Assembly (NCBI RefSeq): GCF_021531815.1
Contig: NZ_JADYUM010000012.1
Coordinates: forward strand, 18,160-82,159
Direction of reading: 5' to 3'
DNA from: Pseudoflavonifractor phocaeensis
GTDB lineage: Bacteria; Bacillota; Clostridia; Oscillospirales; Oscillospiraceae
Length of the DNA stretch: 64,000 bases
The notes beneath the pieces were generated by a model that did not search any database, was not told where the DNA came from, and saw only the letters and a list, made by a program, of their open reading frames with translations. Of the stretch, positions 33,796 to 42,463 are shown piece after piece; the stretch's first letter is position 1; each line of letters starts with the position of its first letter. A program made the translations under genes and the position numbers.

Positions 33796-33824
33796 ATTAT
33801 ATCAAAGGGCGGTGTGGTCCGCAA
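33796..33824 (-). promoter_or_regulatory. Promoter of the carboxypeptidase gene
   Basis: On the minus strand TTGCGG (33824-33819), 17 bases, TATAAT (33801-33796). It is close to the divergent ComEA-like gene. Confidence 0.75.
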
Positions 33825-33841
33825 GAGCTGGGGGGAGAAAG

Positions 33842-34237
33842 ATGGCTGGAATATCCCGGTATGAAAAGGCAGTACTGGGGCTGACGGCGGCTTTCCTGCT
33901 GTTTACCGGCGGCTGGTTCCTGGCCCGGCAGAACACCGCCGCGCCCTATGAGGTGACCACCACCCAGACGGTCCGGCCCCAGACGGAGGCCGCCCCCTCG
34001 GCCGCTGGGGAGGAGAGCCGCCCCGACAGCCTGATGGAGGGGGAGGTCATCGACCTGAATACCGCCGATGTGTATGAGCTCCAGCGGCTGCCCGGGATCG
34101 GAGAGAAGCGGGCCCAGGCCATTGTGGCGTACCGGGAGGAGCACGGCCCCTTCCAGTCGGTGGAGGACCTGACCCGGGTGTCCGGGATCGGGGAAGGCGT
34201 CTTGGCTGGCTTGAGGGAGTATGCTTCGGTTGGATAG
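33842..34237 (+). CDS. Short ComEA-like helix-hairpin-helix protein
   Basis: A 131-residue protein with an N-terminal membrane anchor (AVLGLTAAFLLFTGGWFLA), a Thr/Glu/Pro linker and a C-terminal double helix-hairpin-helix (IDLNTADVYELQRLPGIGEKRAQAIVAYREEHGPF in parts, then VSGIGEGVL). ComEA binds incoming DNA outside the membrane during natural transformation. The SLBB domain of Bacillus ComEA is missing, so it is a minimal form; no comEC is adjacent. GGGGAGAAAG precedes the ATG. It overlaps the next gene by 17 bases. Confidence 0.85.
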   Translation: MAGISRYEKAVLGLTAAFLLFTGGWFLARQNTAAPYEVTTTQTVRPQTEAAPSAAGEESRPDSLMEGEVIDLNTADVYELQRLPGIGEKRAQAIVAYREEHGPFQSVEDLTRVSGIGEGVLAGLREYASVG

Positions 34238-34820
34238 GAAAAAAAGAACTGCGCCGCTCCGTCCGGCTGATTGGATCACAGCCGGGAGGGGAGTTCTGGC
34301 CCTTTTGCTGCTGTTTCCCAAGCCGCTGTCGGCGGAATTTTATGGAATCTATACCCTGGCCGGGCTGTCGGATGCGGCGGACGGCACCGTGGCCCGGCGG
34401 ACCGGGACCCAGAGCGAGGCGGGCGCACGGCTGGACAGCGGGGCGGATCTGATGCTTTTGTGTGCCGCCGCCTTCCGGCTGCTGCCCGGATTGTGGAGGG
34501 CGGTCCCGGCCTGGATGTGGGCCGGCGGCCTTCTGGCGGCCCTACTCCGTTGCGGAGCCTATTGGGTAGGCTGGCGGCGGCACAGGACCTTCGCGCCGCC
34601 CCATACGCTGTGCAACAAATTGACAGGGCTGGCATTGTTTGCTGTCCCGTACGGTCTGGCAATGCTCCCGCCGGGAAAAGCGCTGGCGGTCCCCTGCGGA
34701 CTGGCGGTCCTTTCGGCGGCAGAGGAGCTTTGGATCACCTGGAAAAGAAAGAAGCCCGACCCCGAACTCCGGGGAGCTTGGGAGCTGTATTTCCCCAACG
34801 GGACTGAGATTGAGGAGTAG
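34221..34820 (+). CDS. CDP-alcohol phosphatidyltransferase family protein
   Basis: A 199-residue integral membrane enzyme. The CDP-alcohol motif is complete: D51-x2-D54-G-x2-A-R59-x8-G68-x3-D72-x3-D76. Relatives include PgsA and cardiolipin or phosphatidylserine synthases, which transfer a phosphatidyl group from CDP-diacylglycerol to an alcohol. It is close in size to PgsA but its surroundings are unusual, so the acceptor is not assigned. It overlaps the ComEA-like gene and ends 6 bases before the response regulator, so it shares an operon with both. Confidence 0.85.
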   Translation: MLRLDRKKRTAPLRPADWITAGRGVLALLLLFPKPLSAEFYGIYTLAGLSDAADGTVARRTGTQSEAGARLDSGADLMLLCAAAFRLLPGLWRAVPAWMWAGGLLAALLRCGAYWVGWRRHRTFAPPHTLCNKLTGLALFAVPYGLAMLPPGKALAVPCGLAVLSAAEELWITWKRKKPDPELRGAWELYFPNGTEIEE

Positions 34821-34826
34821 AATACG

Positions 34827-35531
34827 ATGGCAAAGATTTTAGTGGTAGATGACGAGCAGGTGCTGGTCAAGGGCATCAAATTCAACCTGGAGCACGAGGG
34901 CTACCAGGTGGAGGTGGGCTACGACGGGGAACAGGCGGTGGAACTGGCCCGGGAGGGCCGCTTCGACCTGATCATTTTGGACCTGATGATGCCCAAGATC
35001 GACGGCCTCCAGGCATGTATGCGGATCCGGGAGTTCTCCAACGTGCCGGTCATCATGCTGACGGCCAAGGGGGAGGACGCGGACAAGATCATGGGCTTCG
35101 AGTGCGGAGCGGACGACTACATCACCAAGCCCTTCAACATTCTGGAACTGAAGGCCCGGGTCAGGGCCTTGCTGCGCCGGTCGGGCGCCGCGGTGCAGAA
35201 GCAGTCCGGCGGCGTTCTGACGGCGGGCCATATCCGCCTGGACTCCGGGGAGCGGGCGGCCTGGAAGGACGGGGAGCGGGTGGAGCTCACCGCCAAGGAG
35301 TTTGACCTGATGGAGCTGCTGATGCGCAATCCGGGGCGGGTGTACAGCCGGGAGAACCTGCTGAACGTGGTATGGGGCTATGAGTATATCGGGGACTACC
35401 GGACGGTGGATGTCCATGTCCGCCGCCTGCGGGAGAAACTGGAGCTGGACCCCGCCAACCCGGAGTATATCCGTACCAAGTGGGGCGTGGGCTACTATCT
35501 GGCCAGTCAGGCGGAGCATAAAAACGGCTGA
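34827..35531 (+). CDS. OmpR/PhoB-family response regulator
   Basis: A 234-residue regulator. The receiver (1-120) has the acidic pair D8-D9, phospho-acceptor D52 (LILDLMMP region) and K101 (YITKPFN). The winged-helix domain (about 130-228) ends with the typical RTVDVHVRRLREKLE and GVGYYL. It resembles WalR/PhoP but the linked kinase lacks a PAS domain. GAGTAG just before serves as a weak ribosome-binding region. It acts with the kinase 29 bases downstream. Confidence 0.95.
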   Translation: MAKILVVDDEQVLVKGIKFNLEHEGYQVEVGYDGEQAVELAREGRFDLIILDLMMPKIDGLQACMRIREFSNVPVIMLTAKGEDADKIMGFECGADDYITKPFNILELKARVRALLRRSGAAVQKQSGGVLTAGHIRLDSGERAAWKDGERVELTAKEFDLMELLMRNPGRVYSRENLLNVVWGYEYIGDYRTVDVHVRRLREKLELDPANPEYIRTKWGVGYYLASQAEHKNG

Positions 35532-35560
35532 TCCGCTGCAACAGGAGAGAAGGTGCGGAA

Positions 35561-37048
35561 ATGAACGGGACTGGAGAAGAAAAACGGAAAAAGGTGCCCT
35601 TTTTTTCTACCCTCCAGATGAAATACGCCATGAGCTACCTGGTGATCTTCGCCGTGGTCCTGGTGCTGCTGAACACCTACCCTGTGCTGGCCTCCCAGGA
35701 GCTGCTGTTCACCTCCAAGCGGGACTCCCTGAAAAGTCAGGCGGCGGTGATGGCCTCGGCCCTCATGGAATTGGAGTCCCTGTCCGCCGACCAGGTGGTC
35801 CGGGTGATGAATATGCTGGACAACATGGGCTTGACCCGCATTCTGGTCACCGATCCCGCCGGGCTGGTCCTCTATGACAGTACCCGGGACAGTGAGGACG
35901 GGGAGGACCCGGGCGGAGAGGAAACGGAACCGGAGTACCGCTATGCCCTGTACCAGGAGGTGGTATCCGCCCTGCGGGGGAACGACGTGTTCTATTCCCG
36001 CTACTCTGACAAGGTCTTCACCTCCACGGCGGCCTGCCCCATTATTTACCGTGGCATGGTCATCGGGGCCATCTACATCCTGGAGGTGGACAGCGCCCAG
36101 GGCGCCCTGCTGCTCAGCCTCCAGCAGAACCTGCGCAATATTTCCCTGGTGATCGCGGTGGTCACTCTGCTGATGAGCGCCCTGTTCTCCAAAATGCTGA
36201 CCACCCGAATGGCGGCCCTGCTGCGTGCCATCCGGATCGTGGGGGAAGGGGAGTACGGCCACCGGCTCCAGCCCGCCGGACGGGACGAACTGGCCCAGCT
36301 GGCGGAGGAATTCAACCAGCTCACGGACCGCCTCCAGGTGACGGAGGAGGTGCGGCGGCGTTTCGTCTCCGACGCCAGCCATGAGTTGAAGACCCCTTTG
36401 GCTTCCATTCAGCTGCTGTCCGACTCCATTCTCCAGAACGAGCAGATGGACCAGGAGACCGTGCGGGATTTTGTGTCTGACATCGGGGAGGAGGCCAAGC
36501 GCCTCACCCGGATCACCGAGCACCTGCTGGCACTGACCCGTCTGGACAGCCTGCCGGCGGAGAAGACGGAGCCGGTGGATGTGTCCGCCGTGGCGGAGCG
36601 GGCGGTCAATATGCTGACCCCGGTGGCCGATACCGCGGGGGTCACCATCCGGGCCGAGACCAAACCGGGGTGTCTGATCCGCTGCACCAACGACGATTTG
36701 TACCAGATCTGCTTCAATCTGATCGAAAACGCCATCAAATACAACTTTGCCGGGGGCTACGTCTATGTGTCCACCCATAAGGATGGGGACCAGATCCTCA
36801 TTGAGGTGGCGGATACCGGGATCGGCATCCCGGAGGAGGAACTGACCAAGGTGTTTAACCGGTTCTACCGGGTGGACAAGGCCCGCTCCCGGGCGGCGGG
36901 GGGGACCGGCCTGGGGCTGTCCATTGTCCGGGACACCGTCCGGCGACACGGCGGCTGGGTCACTGCCCGCCGCCGCAATCCGGAGGGCAGCGTGTTCACC
37001 GTGGGATTTCCCCGGTATGTCCCGGACCCGGAGGAGGAATTACCATGA
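35561..37048 (+). CDS. Membrane sensor histidine kinase
   Basis: A 495-residue kinase. TM1 is about 23-43, an external sensor loop about 44-190, TM2 about 193-212, HAMP about 213-265. The phospho-accepting His274 is in DASHELKTPLASI. The HATPase domain has NLIENAIKYN, the G1 box DTGIGIPEEEL and the G2 box GGTGLGLSIV. It phosphorylates the upstream regulator. The four-base overlap region with the next gene implies that the GerMN lipoprotein belongs to the same signalling unit, as in PhoR/WalK-type operons with accessory lipoproteins. Confidence 0.95.
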   Translation: MNGTGEEKRKKVPFFSTLQMKYAMSYLVIFAVVLVLLNTYPVLASQELLFTSKRDSLKSQAAVMASALMELESLSADQVVRVMNMLDNMGLTRILVTDPAGLVLYDSTRDSEDGEDPGGEETEPEYRYALYQEVVSALRGNDVFYSRYSDKVFTSTAACPIIYRGMVIGAIYILEVDSAQGALLLSLQQNLRNISLVIAVVTLLMSALFSKMLTTRMAALLRAIRIVGEGEYGHRLQPAGRDELAQLAEEFNQLTDRLQVTEEVRRRFVSDASHELKTPLASIQLLSDSILQNEQMDQETVRDFVSDIGEEAKRLTRITEHLLALTRLDSLPAEKTEPVDVSAVAERAVNMLTPVADTAGVTIRAETKPGCLIRCTNDDLYQICFNLIENAIKYNFAGGYVYVSTHKDGDQILIEVADTGIGIPEEELTKVFNRFYRVDKARSRAAGGTGLGLSIVRDTVRRHGGWVTARRRNPEGSVFTVGFPRYVPDPEEELP

Positions 37049-37566
37049 AAATGAGATGGATCATCCTTCTCCTGGCCCTGTGTGCGCTGGCGGCCGGGAT
37101 CGCCGGGTGCAGGGGAGAGAAACCGGAGGAACAGGCGGGCTATGTGCTCTATTTTGCGGCCGGAAGCGGGGAAAACCATGGCCCGGCCCTGGGAACGGAG
37201 GCCTATACCGGGCCCCTCTCCGTCGCCGGGGGAGTGGAACCCATGCCTTCGGAACTGGTCCAGGCCCTACTGGCGGGGCCGGCCTCGGAGGACCTGCGCT
37301 CTCCCTTCCCCAAGGGGATCACGCTGCACCGCTGTGAGTTTGACCCGGACCAGCCGGGGCATTTGAAGGTGCACTTATCCGAACAGTACGGAGAGCTGAC
37401 GGATATATCCCTGACCCTGGCGGATTACGCCATTGTCCTGACATTGAACCAATTGGAGAATGTGGAGTCGGTGGAGATCATCTCCGGCGGCTATGCGGCC
37501 AACTACCGCAGCCACCAGATCCTGACGGCGGCGGAGGCCCTGCTGACGGACGAATTGGCGGATTGA
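37045..37566 (+). CDS. GerMN-domain lipoprotein
   Basis: A 173-residue lipoprotein with the lipobox IAGC (Cys22). The mature part is a single GerMN (sporulation/spore germination) domain, with LVQALLAGPASEDLRSPFP and the C-terminal LTLADYAIVLTLNQLENVESVEI (in parts). Such domains are found in GerM and in accessory lipoproteins of two-component operons (LpqB-like). It overlaps the kinase gene by 4 bases and may tune its sensor. Exact role unknown. Confidence 0.82.
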   Translation: MKMRWIILLLALCALAAGIAGCRGEKPEEQAGYVLYFAAGSGENHGPALGTEAYTGPLSVAGGVEPMPSELVQALLAGPASEDLRSPFPKGITLHRCEFDPDQPGHLKVHLSEQYGELTDISLTLADYAIVLTLNQLENVESVEIISGGYAANYRSHQILTAAEALLTDELAD

Positions 37567-37585
37567 GTCCCCAAGTGGTTTGCTC

Positions 37586-37614
37586 TTGACTTCTCCTGCC
37601 AAAGACGGTATCTT
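37586..37614 (+). promoter_or_regulatory. Promoter of metY
   Basis: TTGACT (37586-37591), 17 bases, TATCTT (37609-37614). The leader of about 57 bases is too short for a SAM riboswitch or T-box. Confidence 0.7.
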
Positions 37615-37677
37615 AGTCATGTTAGTGTGTCAGAACGCGGGCGTGCCCGCCGGAAACCAGAGAAAGAAGGAAGCCCA

Positions 37678-38961
37678 ATGAGCGATTATAAGATGAATAC
37701 CAAGTGCGTCCAGAGCGGCTACACTCCCGGAAACGGAGAGCCCCGCCAGATCCCCATTATCCAGTCCACCACCTTTAAGTATGCCACCAGTGAGGATATG
37801 GGCAAGCTCTTCGACCTGGAGGCCGACGGCTATTTCTATACCCGCCTTCAGAACCCCACCAATGACTATGTGGCGGCCAAGATCTGCGACCTGGAGGGCG
37901 GCACCGCCGCTATGCTCACCTCCTCCGGCCAGGCGGCCAACTTCTATGCCATCTTCAACATCGCCAACTGCGGCGACCATGTGGTGGCTTCCTCCACCAT
38001 CTACGGCGGCACCTACAACCTGTTCCATGTGACCATGCGGAAGATGGGCATTGAATTCACCTTCGTGGAGCCCGACTGCTCCGACGAGGAGCTGGAGGCG
38101 GCCTTCCGTCCCAATACCAAGGCCGTGTTCGGTGAGACCATCGCCAATCCCGCCCTCACCGTCTTTGACATCGAGCGCTTCGCCAAGGCGGCTCACGCCC
38201 ACGGTGTGCCCCTGATCATCGATAACACCTTCGCCACCCCTGTCAACTGCCGGCCCTTCGAGTGGGGCTGTGACATCGTCACCCACTCCACCACCAAGTA
38301 CATGGACGGCCATGGCGCCGGGGTGGGCGGCTGTATCGTGGACAGCGGCAAGTTTGACTGGATGGCCCACGCCGAGAAGTTCCCCGGCCTGTGCACCCCC
38401 GATGACAGCTACCACGGCATCACCTACGCCGAGCGGTTCGGCCAGGCGGGCGCCTTTATCACCAAAGCCACCGCTCAGCTCATGCGGGACTTCGGTTCCA
38501 TCCAGTCCCCCCAGAACGCCTTCCTGCTGAACCTGGGCCTGGAGAGCCTCCATGTCCGCATGGCCCGTCACTGTGAGAACGGCCTGGCCGTGGCCAAGTT
38601 CCTGAAAAACCATCCCAAGGTCAGCTTTGTCACCTATCCCGGCCTGGAGGGAGACAAGTATTACGACCTGGCCCAGAAGTACATGCCCAACGGCACCTGC
38701 GGCGTGGTGTCCTTTGGCGTCAAGGGCGGACGAAAGGCCGCTGAGACCTTCATGAAGCACCTGAAGCTGGCGGCTATCGAGACCCACGTGGCCGACGCCC
38801 GCACCTGCTGCCTCCATCCCGCCTCCGCCACCCACCGCCAGATGAACGACGCGGAGCTGGTGGCTGCCGGCATCACTCCCGACCTGGTGCGCATGTCCTG
38901 CGGCATTGAGGACGCGGAGGACCTGATCGCCGACATCGCTCAGGCGCTGGAGCAGGTGTAA
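37678..38961 (+). CDS. metY: O-acetylhomoserine sulfhydrylase
   Basis: A 427-residue Cys/Met-metabolism PLP enzyme that makes homocysteine from O-acetylhomoserine and sulfide. PLP Lys207 is in THSTTKYMDGHG; the N terminus has QSGYTPGNGEPRQIPI and the substrate region has DGYFYTRLQNPT. The C-terminal part shows TCCLHPASATHRQM and RMSCGIEDAEDLI. Length and an NPT-type insert favour MetY over shorter cystathionine synthases. The ATG at 37678 is chosen over an upstream start because GAAAGAAGGAAG lies just before it. Confidence 0.93.
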   Translation: MSDYKMNTKCVQSGYTPGNGEPRQIPIIQSTTFKYATSEDMGKLFDLEADGYFYTRLQNPTNDYVAAKICDLEGGTAAMLTSSGQAANFYAIFNIANCGDHVVASSTIYGGTYNLFHVTMRKMGIEFTFVEPDCSDEELEAAFRPNTKAVFGETIANPALTVFDIERFAKAAHAHGVPLIIDNTFATPVNCRPFEWGCDIVTHSTTKYMDGHGAGVGGCIVDSGKFDWMAHAEKFPGLCTPDDSYHGITYAERFGQAGAFITKATAQLMRDFGSIQSPQNAFLLNLGLESLHVRMARHCENGLAVAKFLKNHPKVSFVTYPGLEGDKYYDLAQKYMPNGTCGVVSFGVKGGRKAAETFMKHLKLAAIETHVADARTCCLHPASATHRQMNDAELVAAGITPDLVRMSCGIEDAEDLIADIAQALEQV

Positions 38962-39028
38962 GTGTCATCAACTATCATACATGGGGCGGGCGGCACTGGG
39001 TGCCGCCCGCCGGCCAAGGAGGAACACC

Positions 39029-39415
39029 ATGAAAAATTCGGGAATCGTTCTGATGTATAACTGCTCCGGACCGGAGTTTTCCAAGCTGCGCCAGATCTTT
39101 GCCATGCTGCGTCTGCGGATGCGGGTGGTGGGACCGGACCGCTACCAGGTGCCTCTGGGCGAGTTGGCCGCGGGGAAGGGAGAGCCTGCCGCGGAAGCGG
39201 GGGAGGCCATTCCTGAGACCATGCTGGTCTTCTGCGGCCTGGGAGACGCGCTGCTGCACCAAGTGCTGGAGGTCATCCGGGTGGCTAAGCTGCCTCCCAT
39301 CGACCTGAAGGCGGTCATGACGGAAACGAACCGGGAGTGGAATACCCACCAGCTCTGCGAGGAGCTGCGTAAGGAGCGGGAGGCCATTGCGGCCCAGCAA
39401 AAAGCGGGAGAATAA
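39029..39415 (+). CDS. DUF3783-domain protein
   Basis: A 128-residue soluble protein. The pattern GIVLMYNCSGPEFSKL at the start, ETMLVFCGLGDALLHQVL in the middle and KAVMTETNREWN near the end match the DUF3783 family found in Clostridia, of unknown function. AAGGAGGA precedes the ATG at 39029. A GC hairpin (about 38984-39010) lies between metY and this gene without a T run, so the two may be cotranscribed. Confidence 0.85.
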   Translation: MKNSGIVLMYNCSGPEFSKLRQIFAMLRLRMRVVGPDRYQVPLGELAAGKGEPAAEAGEAIPETMLVFCGLGDALLHQVLEVIRVAKLPPIDLKAVMTETNREWNTHQLCEELRKEREAIAAQQKAGE

Positions 39416-39447
39416 CGGGCCAATTGGGGTAAATCACAAAAATCCCG

Positions 39448-39476
39448 TTGACAAATCCTGCCCGGGACAGTATAAT
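39448..39476 (+). promoter_or_regulatory. Promoter of tRNA-Leu
   Basis: TTGACA (39448-39453), 17 bases, TATAAT (39471-39476), full consensus. A small hairpin (39483-39500) lies in the leader just before the tRNA. Confidence 0.9.
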
Positions 39477-39505
39477 AATCTAGCGGTTTGAAAAAACCGC
39501 ACTTT

Positions 39506-39592
39506 GCGGCTGTGCTGGAATTGGTAGACTGGCAAGCTTGAGGTGCTTGTGTCCGGATGGGCGTACGGGTTCGACTCCCGTCAGCCGCACCA
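39506..39592 (+). tRNA. tRNA-Leu (anticodon GAG)
   Basis: The acceptor stem GCGGCTG (39506-39512) pairs with CAGCCGC (39582-39588), followed by discriminator A and an encoded CCA. The anticodon stem CAAGC/GCTTG holds the loop TTGAGGT, giving anticodon GAG, which reads CUU and CUC. The TpsiC arm has GGGTTCGACTCCC. The long variable arm (GTCCGGATGGGCGTA region) is typical of leucine tRNA. It has its own promoter and terminator. Confidence 0.97.
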
Positions 39593-39597
39593 GGTCG

Positions 39598-39630
39598 CTG
39601 CGAACGTTTTTCGTTCGCAGCGGCTTTTTT
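39598..39630 (+). terminator. Terminator of tRNA-Leu
   Basis: CTGCGAACG (39598-39606) pairs with 39612-39620 around T5, followed by T6 at 39625-39630. Confidence 0.88.
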
Positions 39631-39725
39631 ATTGTCGTAGCATGCCGTCCGGCTGCCCCTGGGTCATTTGCGGCGGAGCGTGAAATTGCTTTTCCGGTGA
39701 AAAAACTGGCAAAAATAAAATTACA

Positions 39726-39754
39726 TTGACACAAGAATGAAATCTCCGTACAAT
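39726..39754 (+). promoter_or_regulatory. Promoter of the NhaC-type antiporter gene
   Basis: TTGACA (39726-39731), 17 bases, TACAAT (39749-39754). Confidence 0.82.
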
Positions 39755-39788
39755 GGTCCCTAGAGAAGAAAGAGGAGGTTCCATTGAA

Positions 39789-41123
39789 ATGGATGTTAAG
39801 GAGAGGAACGTAACAAGCAATCCCATCGCGCTGCTGCCCATCGGCGTCTTTCTGGTGCTGTATCTGGGCCTGGGTATCGTCTTTGAGTACATCATGGGGA
39901 TCGAAATGGGCTTTTACAGCATTCCCATCGTGGTGGTGTTCCTGGCGGCCCTGCTGGTGGCCTGCCTGCAAAACCGGAGTCTGAGCTTTGACGACAAGCT
40001 GGCTGTCATGGCCCGGGGGGTAGGCGACAAGAACATCATGACCATGATCCTAATCTTCCTGGTGGCCGGCGTCTTTGTGGGCGTCACCGGGCGGGACAGC
40101 GCCGAGGCGGTGGCCTACTTCCTGCTGTCCATCACCCCCGCGTGGGCTTCCGTGGCGGTGCTGTTTGTGGCGGCCTGCTTTGTGTCCACCGCCATGGGCA
40201 CCTCCTGCGGCACCATTACCTTGATCGTACCCATCGCCGTAGCTGTGTCCAAGGTCTCCGGTTTCTCCCTGCCCCTGTGCATCGGCTCCGTCATGGGCGG
40301 CGCCATGTTCGGCGACAACCTGTCCTTCATTTCCGACACCACCATCGCCGCCTGCAACACACAGGGCTGCGCCATGCGGGACAAGTTCCGGGCCAACTTC
40401 AAAATCGCCATGCCCGCCGCCATCGCCACTCTGGCCCTGATCCTGGCCTTTTCCTTCAGCGCCGGTGTGGACCACATCCAGAGCCCGGAGTACAATATGC
40501 TGCTGCTGATCCCCTATGTGCTGGTGCTGGCGGGGGGGATCGCGGGCCTGAATGTGTTCCTGGTGCTGCTGGTGGGCATTTTCTCCGGCGTTCTGATCAC
40601 CCTGGGCACCGGTACCGTGGACAGCATGAGCCTGCTGGGCGCCATGGGCTCCGGCGCCTCCAGCATGTTTGAGACCATCATGGTCACCGTCCTGGTGTCC
40701 GCCATGTGCGGCCTGATCCGGGAGTACGGCGGTTTCGCGGCACTGCTGTCCTTCATCCGCCGGGTGTTCAAGGGCAGGGTGGGCGGCCGCCTGGGCGTGG
40801 GCCTGCTGGTGGGCGCCATGGACATCGCCACCGCCAACAATACCGTGGCCATCGTCATGGCGGGCCCCATCGCCAAGGAGATCAGCGAGGAGTACGGCAT
40901 CACCCCCAAGGAGTCCGCATCCCTGCTGGATACCTTCTCCTGCATTTTCCAAGGGATCATCCCCTACGGCGCCCAGATGCTGCTGGCCATCTCCGCGGCC
41001 GCCGCTTTGGACTGTACCGTGTCTGCTTTTGAGATCCTGCCCTGCCTGTTTTACCCCTATATGCTGGCCGTGGCCTCCATGGTGTATATCCTGTTTGGAG
41101 CTGGCAAGCAGAAGAAAGTATAA
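39789..41123 (+). CDS. NhaC-family Na+/H+ antiporter
   Basis: A 444-residue membrane protein with about 11-12 helices. Family marks include VFVSTAMGTSCGTITLIVPIA (in parts), GAMFGDNLSFISDTTIAACNTQG and a repeat-like C-terminal half with GAMDIATANNTVAIVMAGPIAKEI. It probably exports sodium in exchange for protons; some family members exchange malate or amino acids instead. AGAGGAGG lies 10 bases before the ATG at 39789. It is monocistronic. Confidence 0.9.
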   Translation: MDVKERNVTSNPIALLPIGVFLVLYLGLGIVFEYIMGIEMGFYSIPIVVVFLAALLVACLQNRSLSFDDKLAVMARGVGDKNIMTMILIFLVAGVFVGVTGRDSAEAVAYFLLSITPAWASVAVLFVAACFVSTAMGTSCGTITLIVPIAVAVSKVSGFSLPLCIGSVMGGAMFGDNLSFISDTTIAACNTQGCAMRDKFRANFKIAMPAAIATLALILAFSFSAGVDHIQSPEYNMLLLIPYVLVLAGGIAGLNVFLVLLVGIFSGVLITLGTGTVDSMSLLGAMGSGASSMFETIMVTVLVSAMCGLIREYGGFAALLSFIRRVFKGRVGGRLGVGLLVGAMDIATANNTVAIVMAGPIAKEISEEYGITPKESASLLDTFSCIFQGIIPYGAQMLLAISAAAALDCTVSAFEILPCLFYPYMLAVASMVYILFGAGKQKKV

Positions 41124-41142
41124 ATTCTGGAACATGGAACGA

Positions 41143-41175
41143 GGGACTGCCGCGTGACCCGCGGCGGTCCCTTTT
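41143..41175 (+). terminator. Terminator of the antiporter gene
   Basis: A 12-bp stem (41143-41154 with 41160-41171, one G-T pair) followed by TTTT. Confidence 0.8.
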
Positions 41176-41301
41176 GCTTTGAAAAAATTTTGAAAAATTT
41201 CAGGGAAGAGGAAGGAATTCGCGGGCGGATTTCGTATATTAAGATTATAACTGGAATTATGACCTGAACCGGTTGTACTCCGAAGGAAGGAGGCGTCTGC
41301 C

Positions 41302-42306
41302 ATGACGCTGAGAGAACAGTTCCAGCAGCGGGAGGAGGCCATGCTGTCTCCTTACGCCTGCCGCTCGGCCCAGACCCGGGGACGCCAGCGGCCGGAGGAG
41401 GAGTGCGCGGTCCGGACGCCCTTTCAGCGGGATACGGACCGGATCGTCTACTCCAAGGCGTTTCGGCGCCTGAAACACAAGACCCAGGTGTTTCTTCAGC
41501 CCGAGGGGGACCACTACCGCACCCGGATGACCCACACCCTGGAGGTCAGCCGCATCGCCCGGACCATCGCCCGGGCCCTGTCGCTGAACGAGGACCTGAC
41601 GGAGGCCATCGCCCTGGGCCATGACCTGGGCCACACCCCCTTTGGCCACGCCGGAGAGCGGGCGCTGAACGACCTGATGCCCGGAGGCTTTGCCCACTAC
41701 CAGCAGTCGGTGCGGGTGGTGGAGCGGCTGGAGAAAAACGGCGAGGGGCTGAACCTGACCTGGGAGGTGCGCAACGGTATCCGGTGCCACACCAAGGGAG
41801 AGAACGCCGCCACGCTGGAGGGACAGATCGTCCGGCTGGCCGACCATATCGCCTATATCAACCACGACATTGAGGACGCCCTGCGAGGCGGGATCATCTT
41901 TCCCATGGACATCCCTCTGGAGGTCGCCAATGTGCTGGGCTTTACCCACAAGGCCCGGATCGACGCCCTGGTCCGGGACGCCATCGAAGCCAGCCAGGGA
42001 CAGCCAGAGATCCGGCAGTCCCCCGGTGTGCGGGAGGCCATGTTGGCCTTGAAGGACTTTATGTTCGACAGCGTGTATACCAATCCCTTGGCCAAGGGGG
42101 AGGAAGGCAAGGCCCAGGACATGCTGCGGATGCTCTTTGAATACTATCAGAAGGACCCCGACCAGCTGCCTGATGACTTTCAGGCCATCCGTGCCGAGGA
42201 GGGCGTGGACCGGGCGGTGTGCGATTACATCGCCGGCATGACCGACCCCTTTGCTGTGGAGCGGTTCAAGGAACTGTTTATCCCCATGGGCTGGACGGTG
42301 AAATAG
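41302..42306 (+). CDS. dgt: dGTP triphosphohydrolase-like HD-domain protein
   Basis: A 334-residue metal-dependent phosphohydrolase that removes triphosphate from dGTP or other dNTPs. HD residues are seen in HYRTRMTHTLEVS and ALGHDLGHTPFGHAGE, with the later Asp in VRLADHIAYINHDIEDA. It begins DTDRIVYSKAFRRLKHKTQVF, the usual dGTPase start. AAGGAAGGAGG precedes the ATG. Its last 73 bases, stop included, are repeated at 42464-42536 with three differences. Confidence 0.93.
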   Translation: MTLREQFQQREEAMLSPYACRSAQTRGRQRPEEECAVRTPFQRDTDRIVYSKAFRRLKHKTQVFLQPEGDHYRTRMTHTLEVSRIARTIARALSLNEDLTEAIALGHDLGHTPFGHAGERALNDLMPGGFAHYQQSVRVVERLEKNGEGLNLTWEVRNGIRCHTKGENAATLEGQIVRLADHIAYINHDIEDALRGGIIFPMDIPLEVANVLGFTHKARIDALVRDAIEASQGQPEIRQSPGVREAMLALKDFMFDSVYTNPLAKGEEGKAQDMLRMLFEYYQKDPDQLPDDFQAIRAEEGVDRAVCDYIAGMTDPFAVERFKELFIPMGWTVK

Positions 42307-42307
42307 G
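42235..42307 (+). repeat. 73-bp direct repeat, copy A (end of dgt)
   Basis: The 3' end of dgt, starting at the Gly-Met-Thr-Asp codons and including the TAG stop. It matches copy B at 42464-42536 at 70 of 73 positions. Confidence 0.92.
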
Positions 42308-42463
42308 GCCGGCGATGGGGCCCCATCGCAGATGGGGCGGCGCGGTAAGCGCCGTAAATTCGAAGGGCCGCAGGCCCGGAGAATTTCCGCAGGGGCGGAT
42401 TCACTCCGCCCCGAGGATTTGAAAATCAAAAGGGCTCCCGCGGGGCTGTGCCCCGTGGGAAAG
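42308..42463. repeat. Palindrome-rich insert between the dgt tail repeats
   Basis: 156 bases made almost wholly of short inverted repeats: GATGGGGCCCCATC, GGCGC/GCGCC, GGGCCGCAGGCCC, GGGGCGGATTCACTCCGCCCC-like (in part) and CCCGCGGGGCTGTGCCCCGTGGG-like (in part). No terminal repeat like the three larger elements. It is flanked by the 73-bp direct repeats. Confidence 0.65.

Noticed and set aside
37615..37677. SAM riboswitch or T-box in front of metY
   Set aside because: The leader is only about 57 bases and has no terminator or T-box core.
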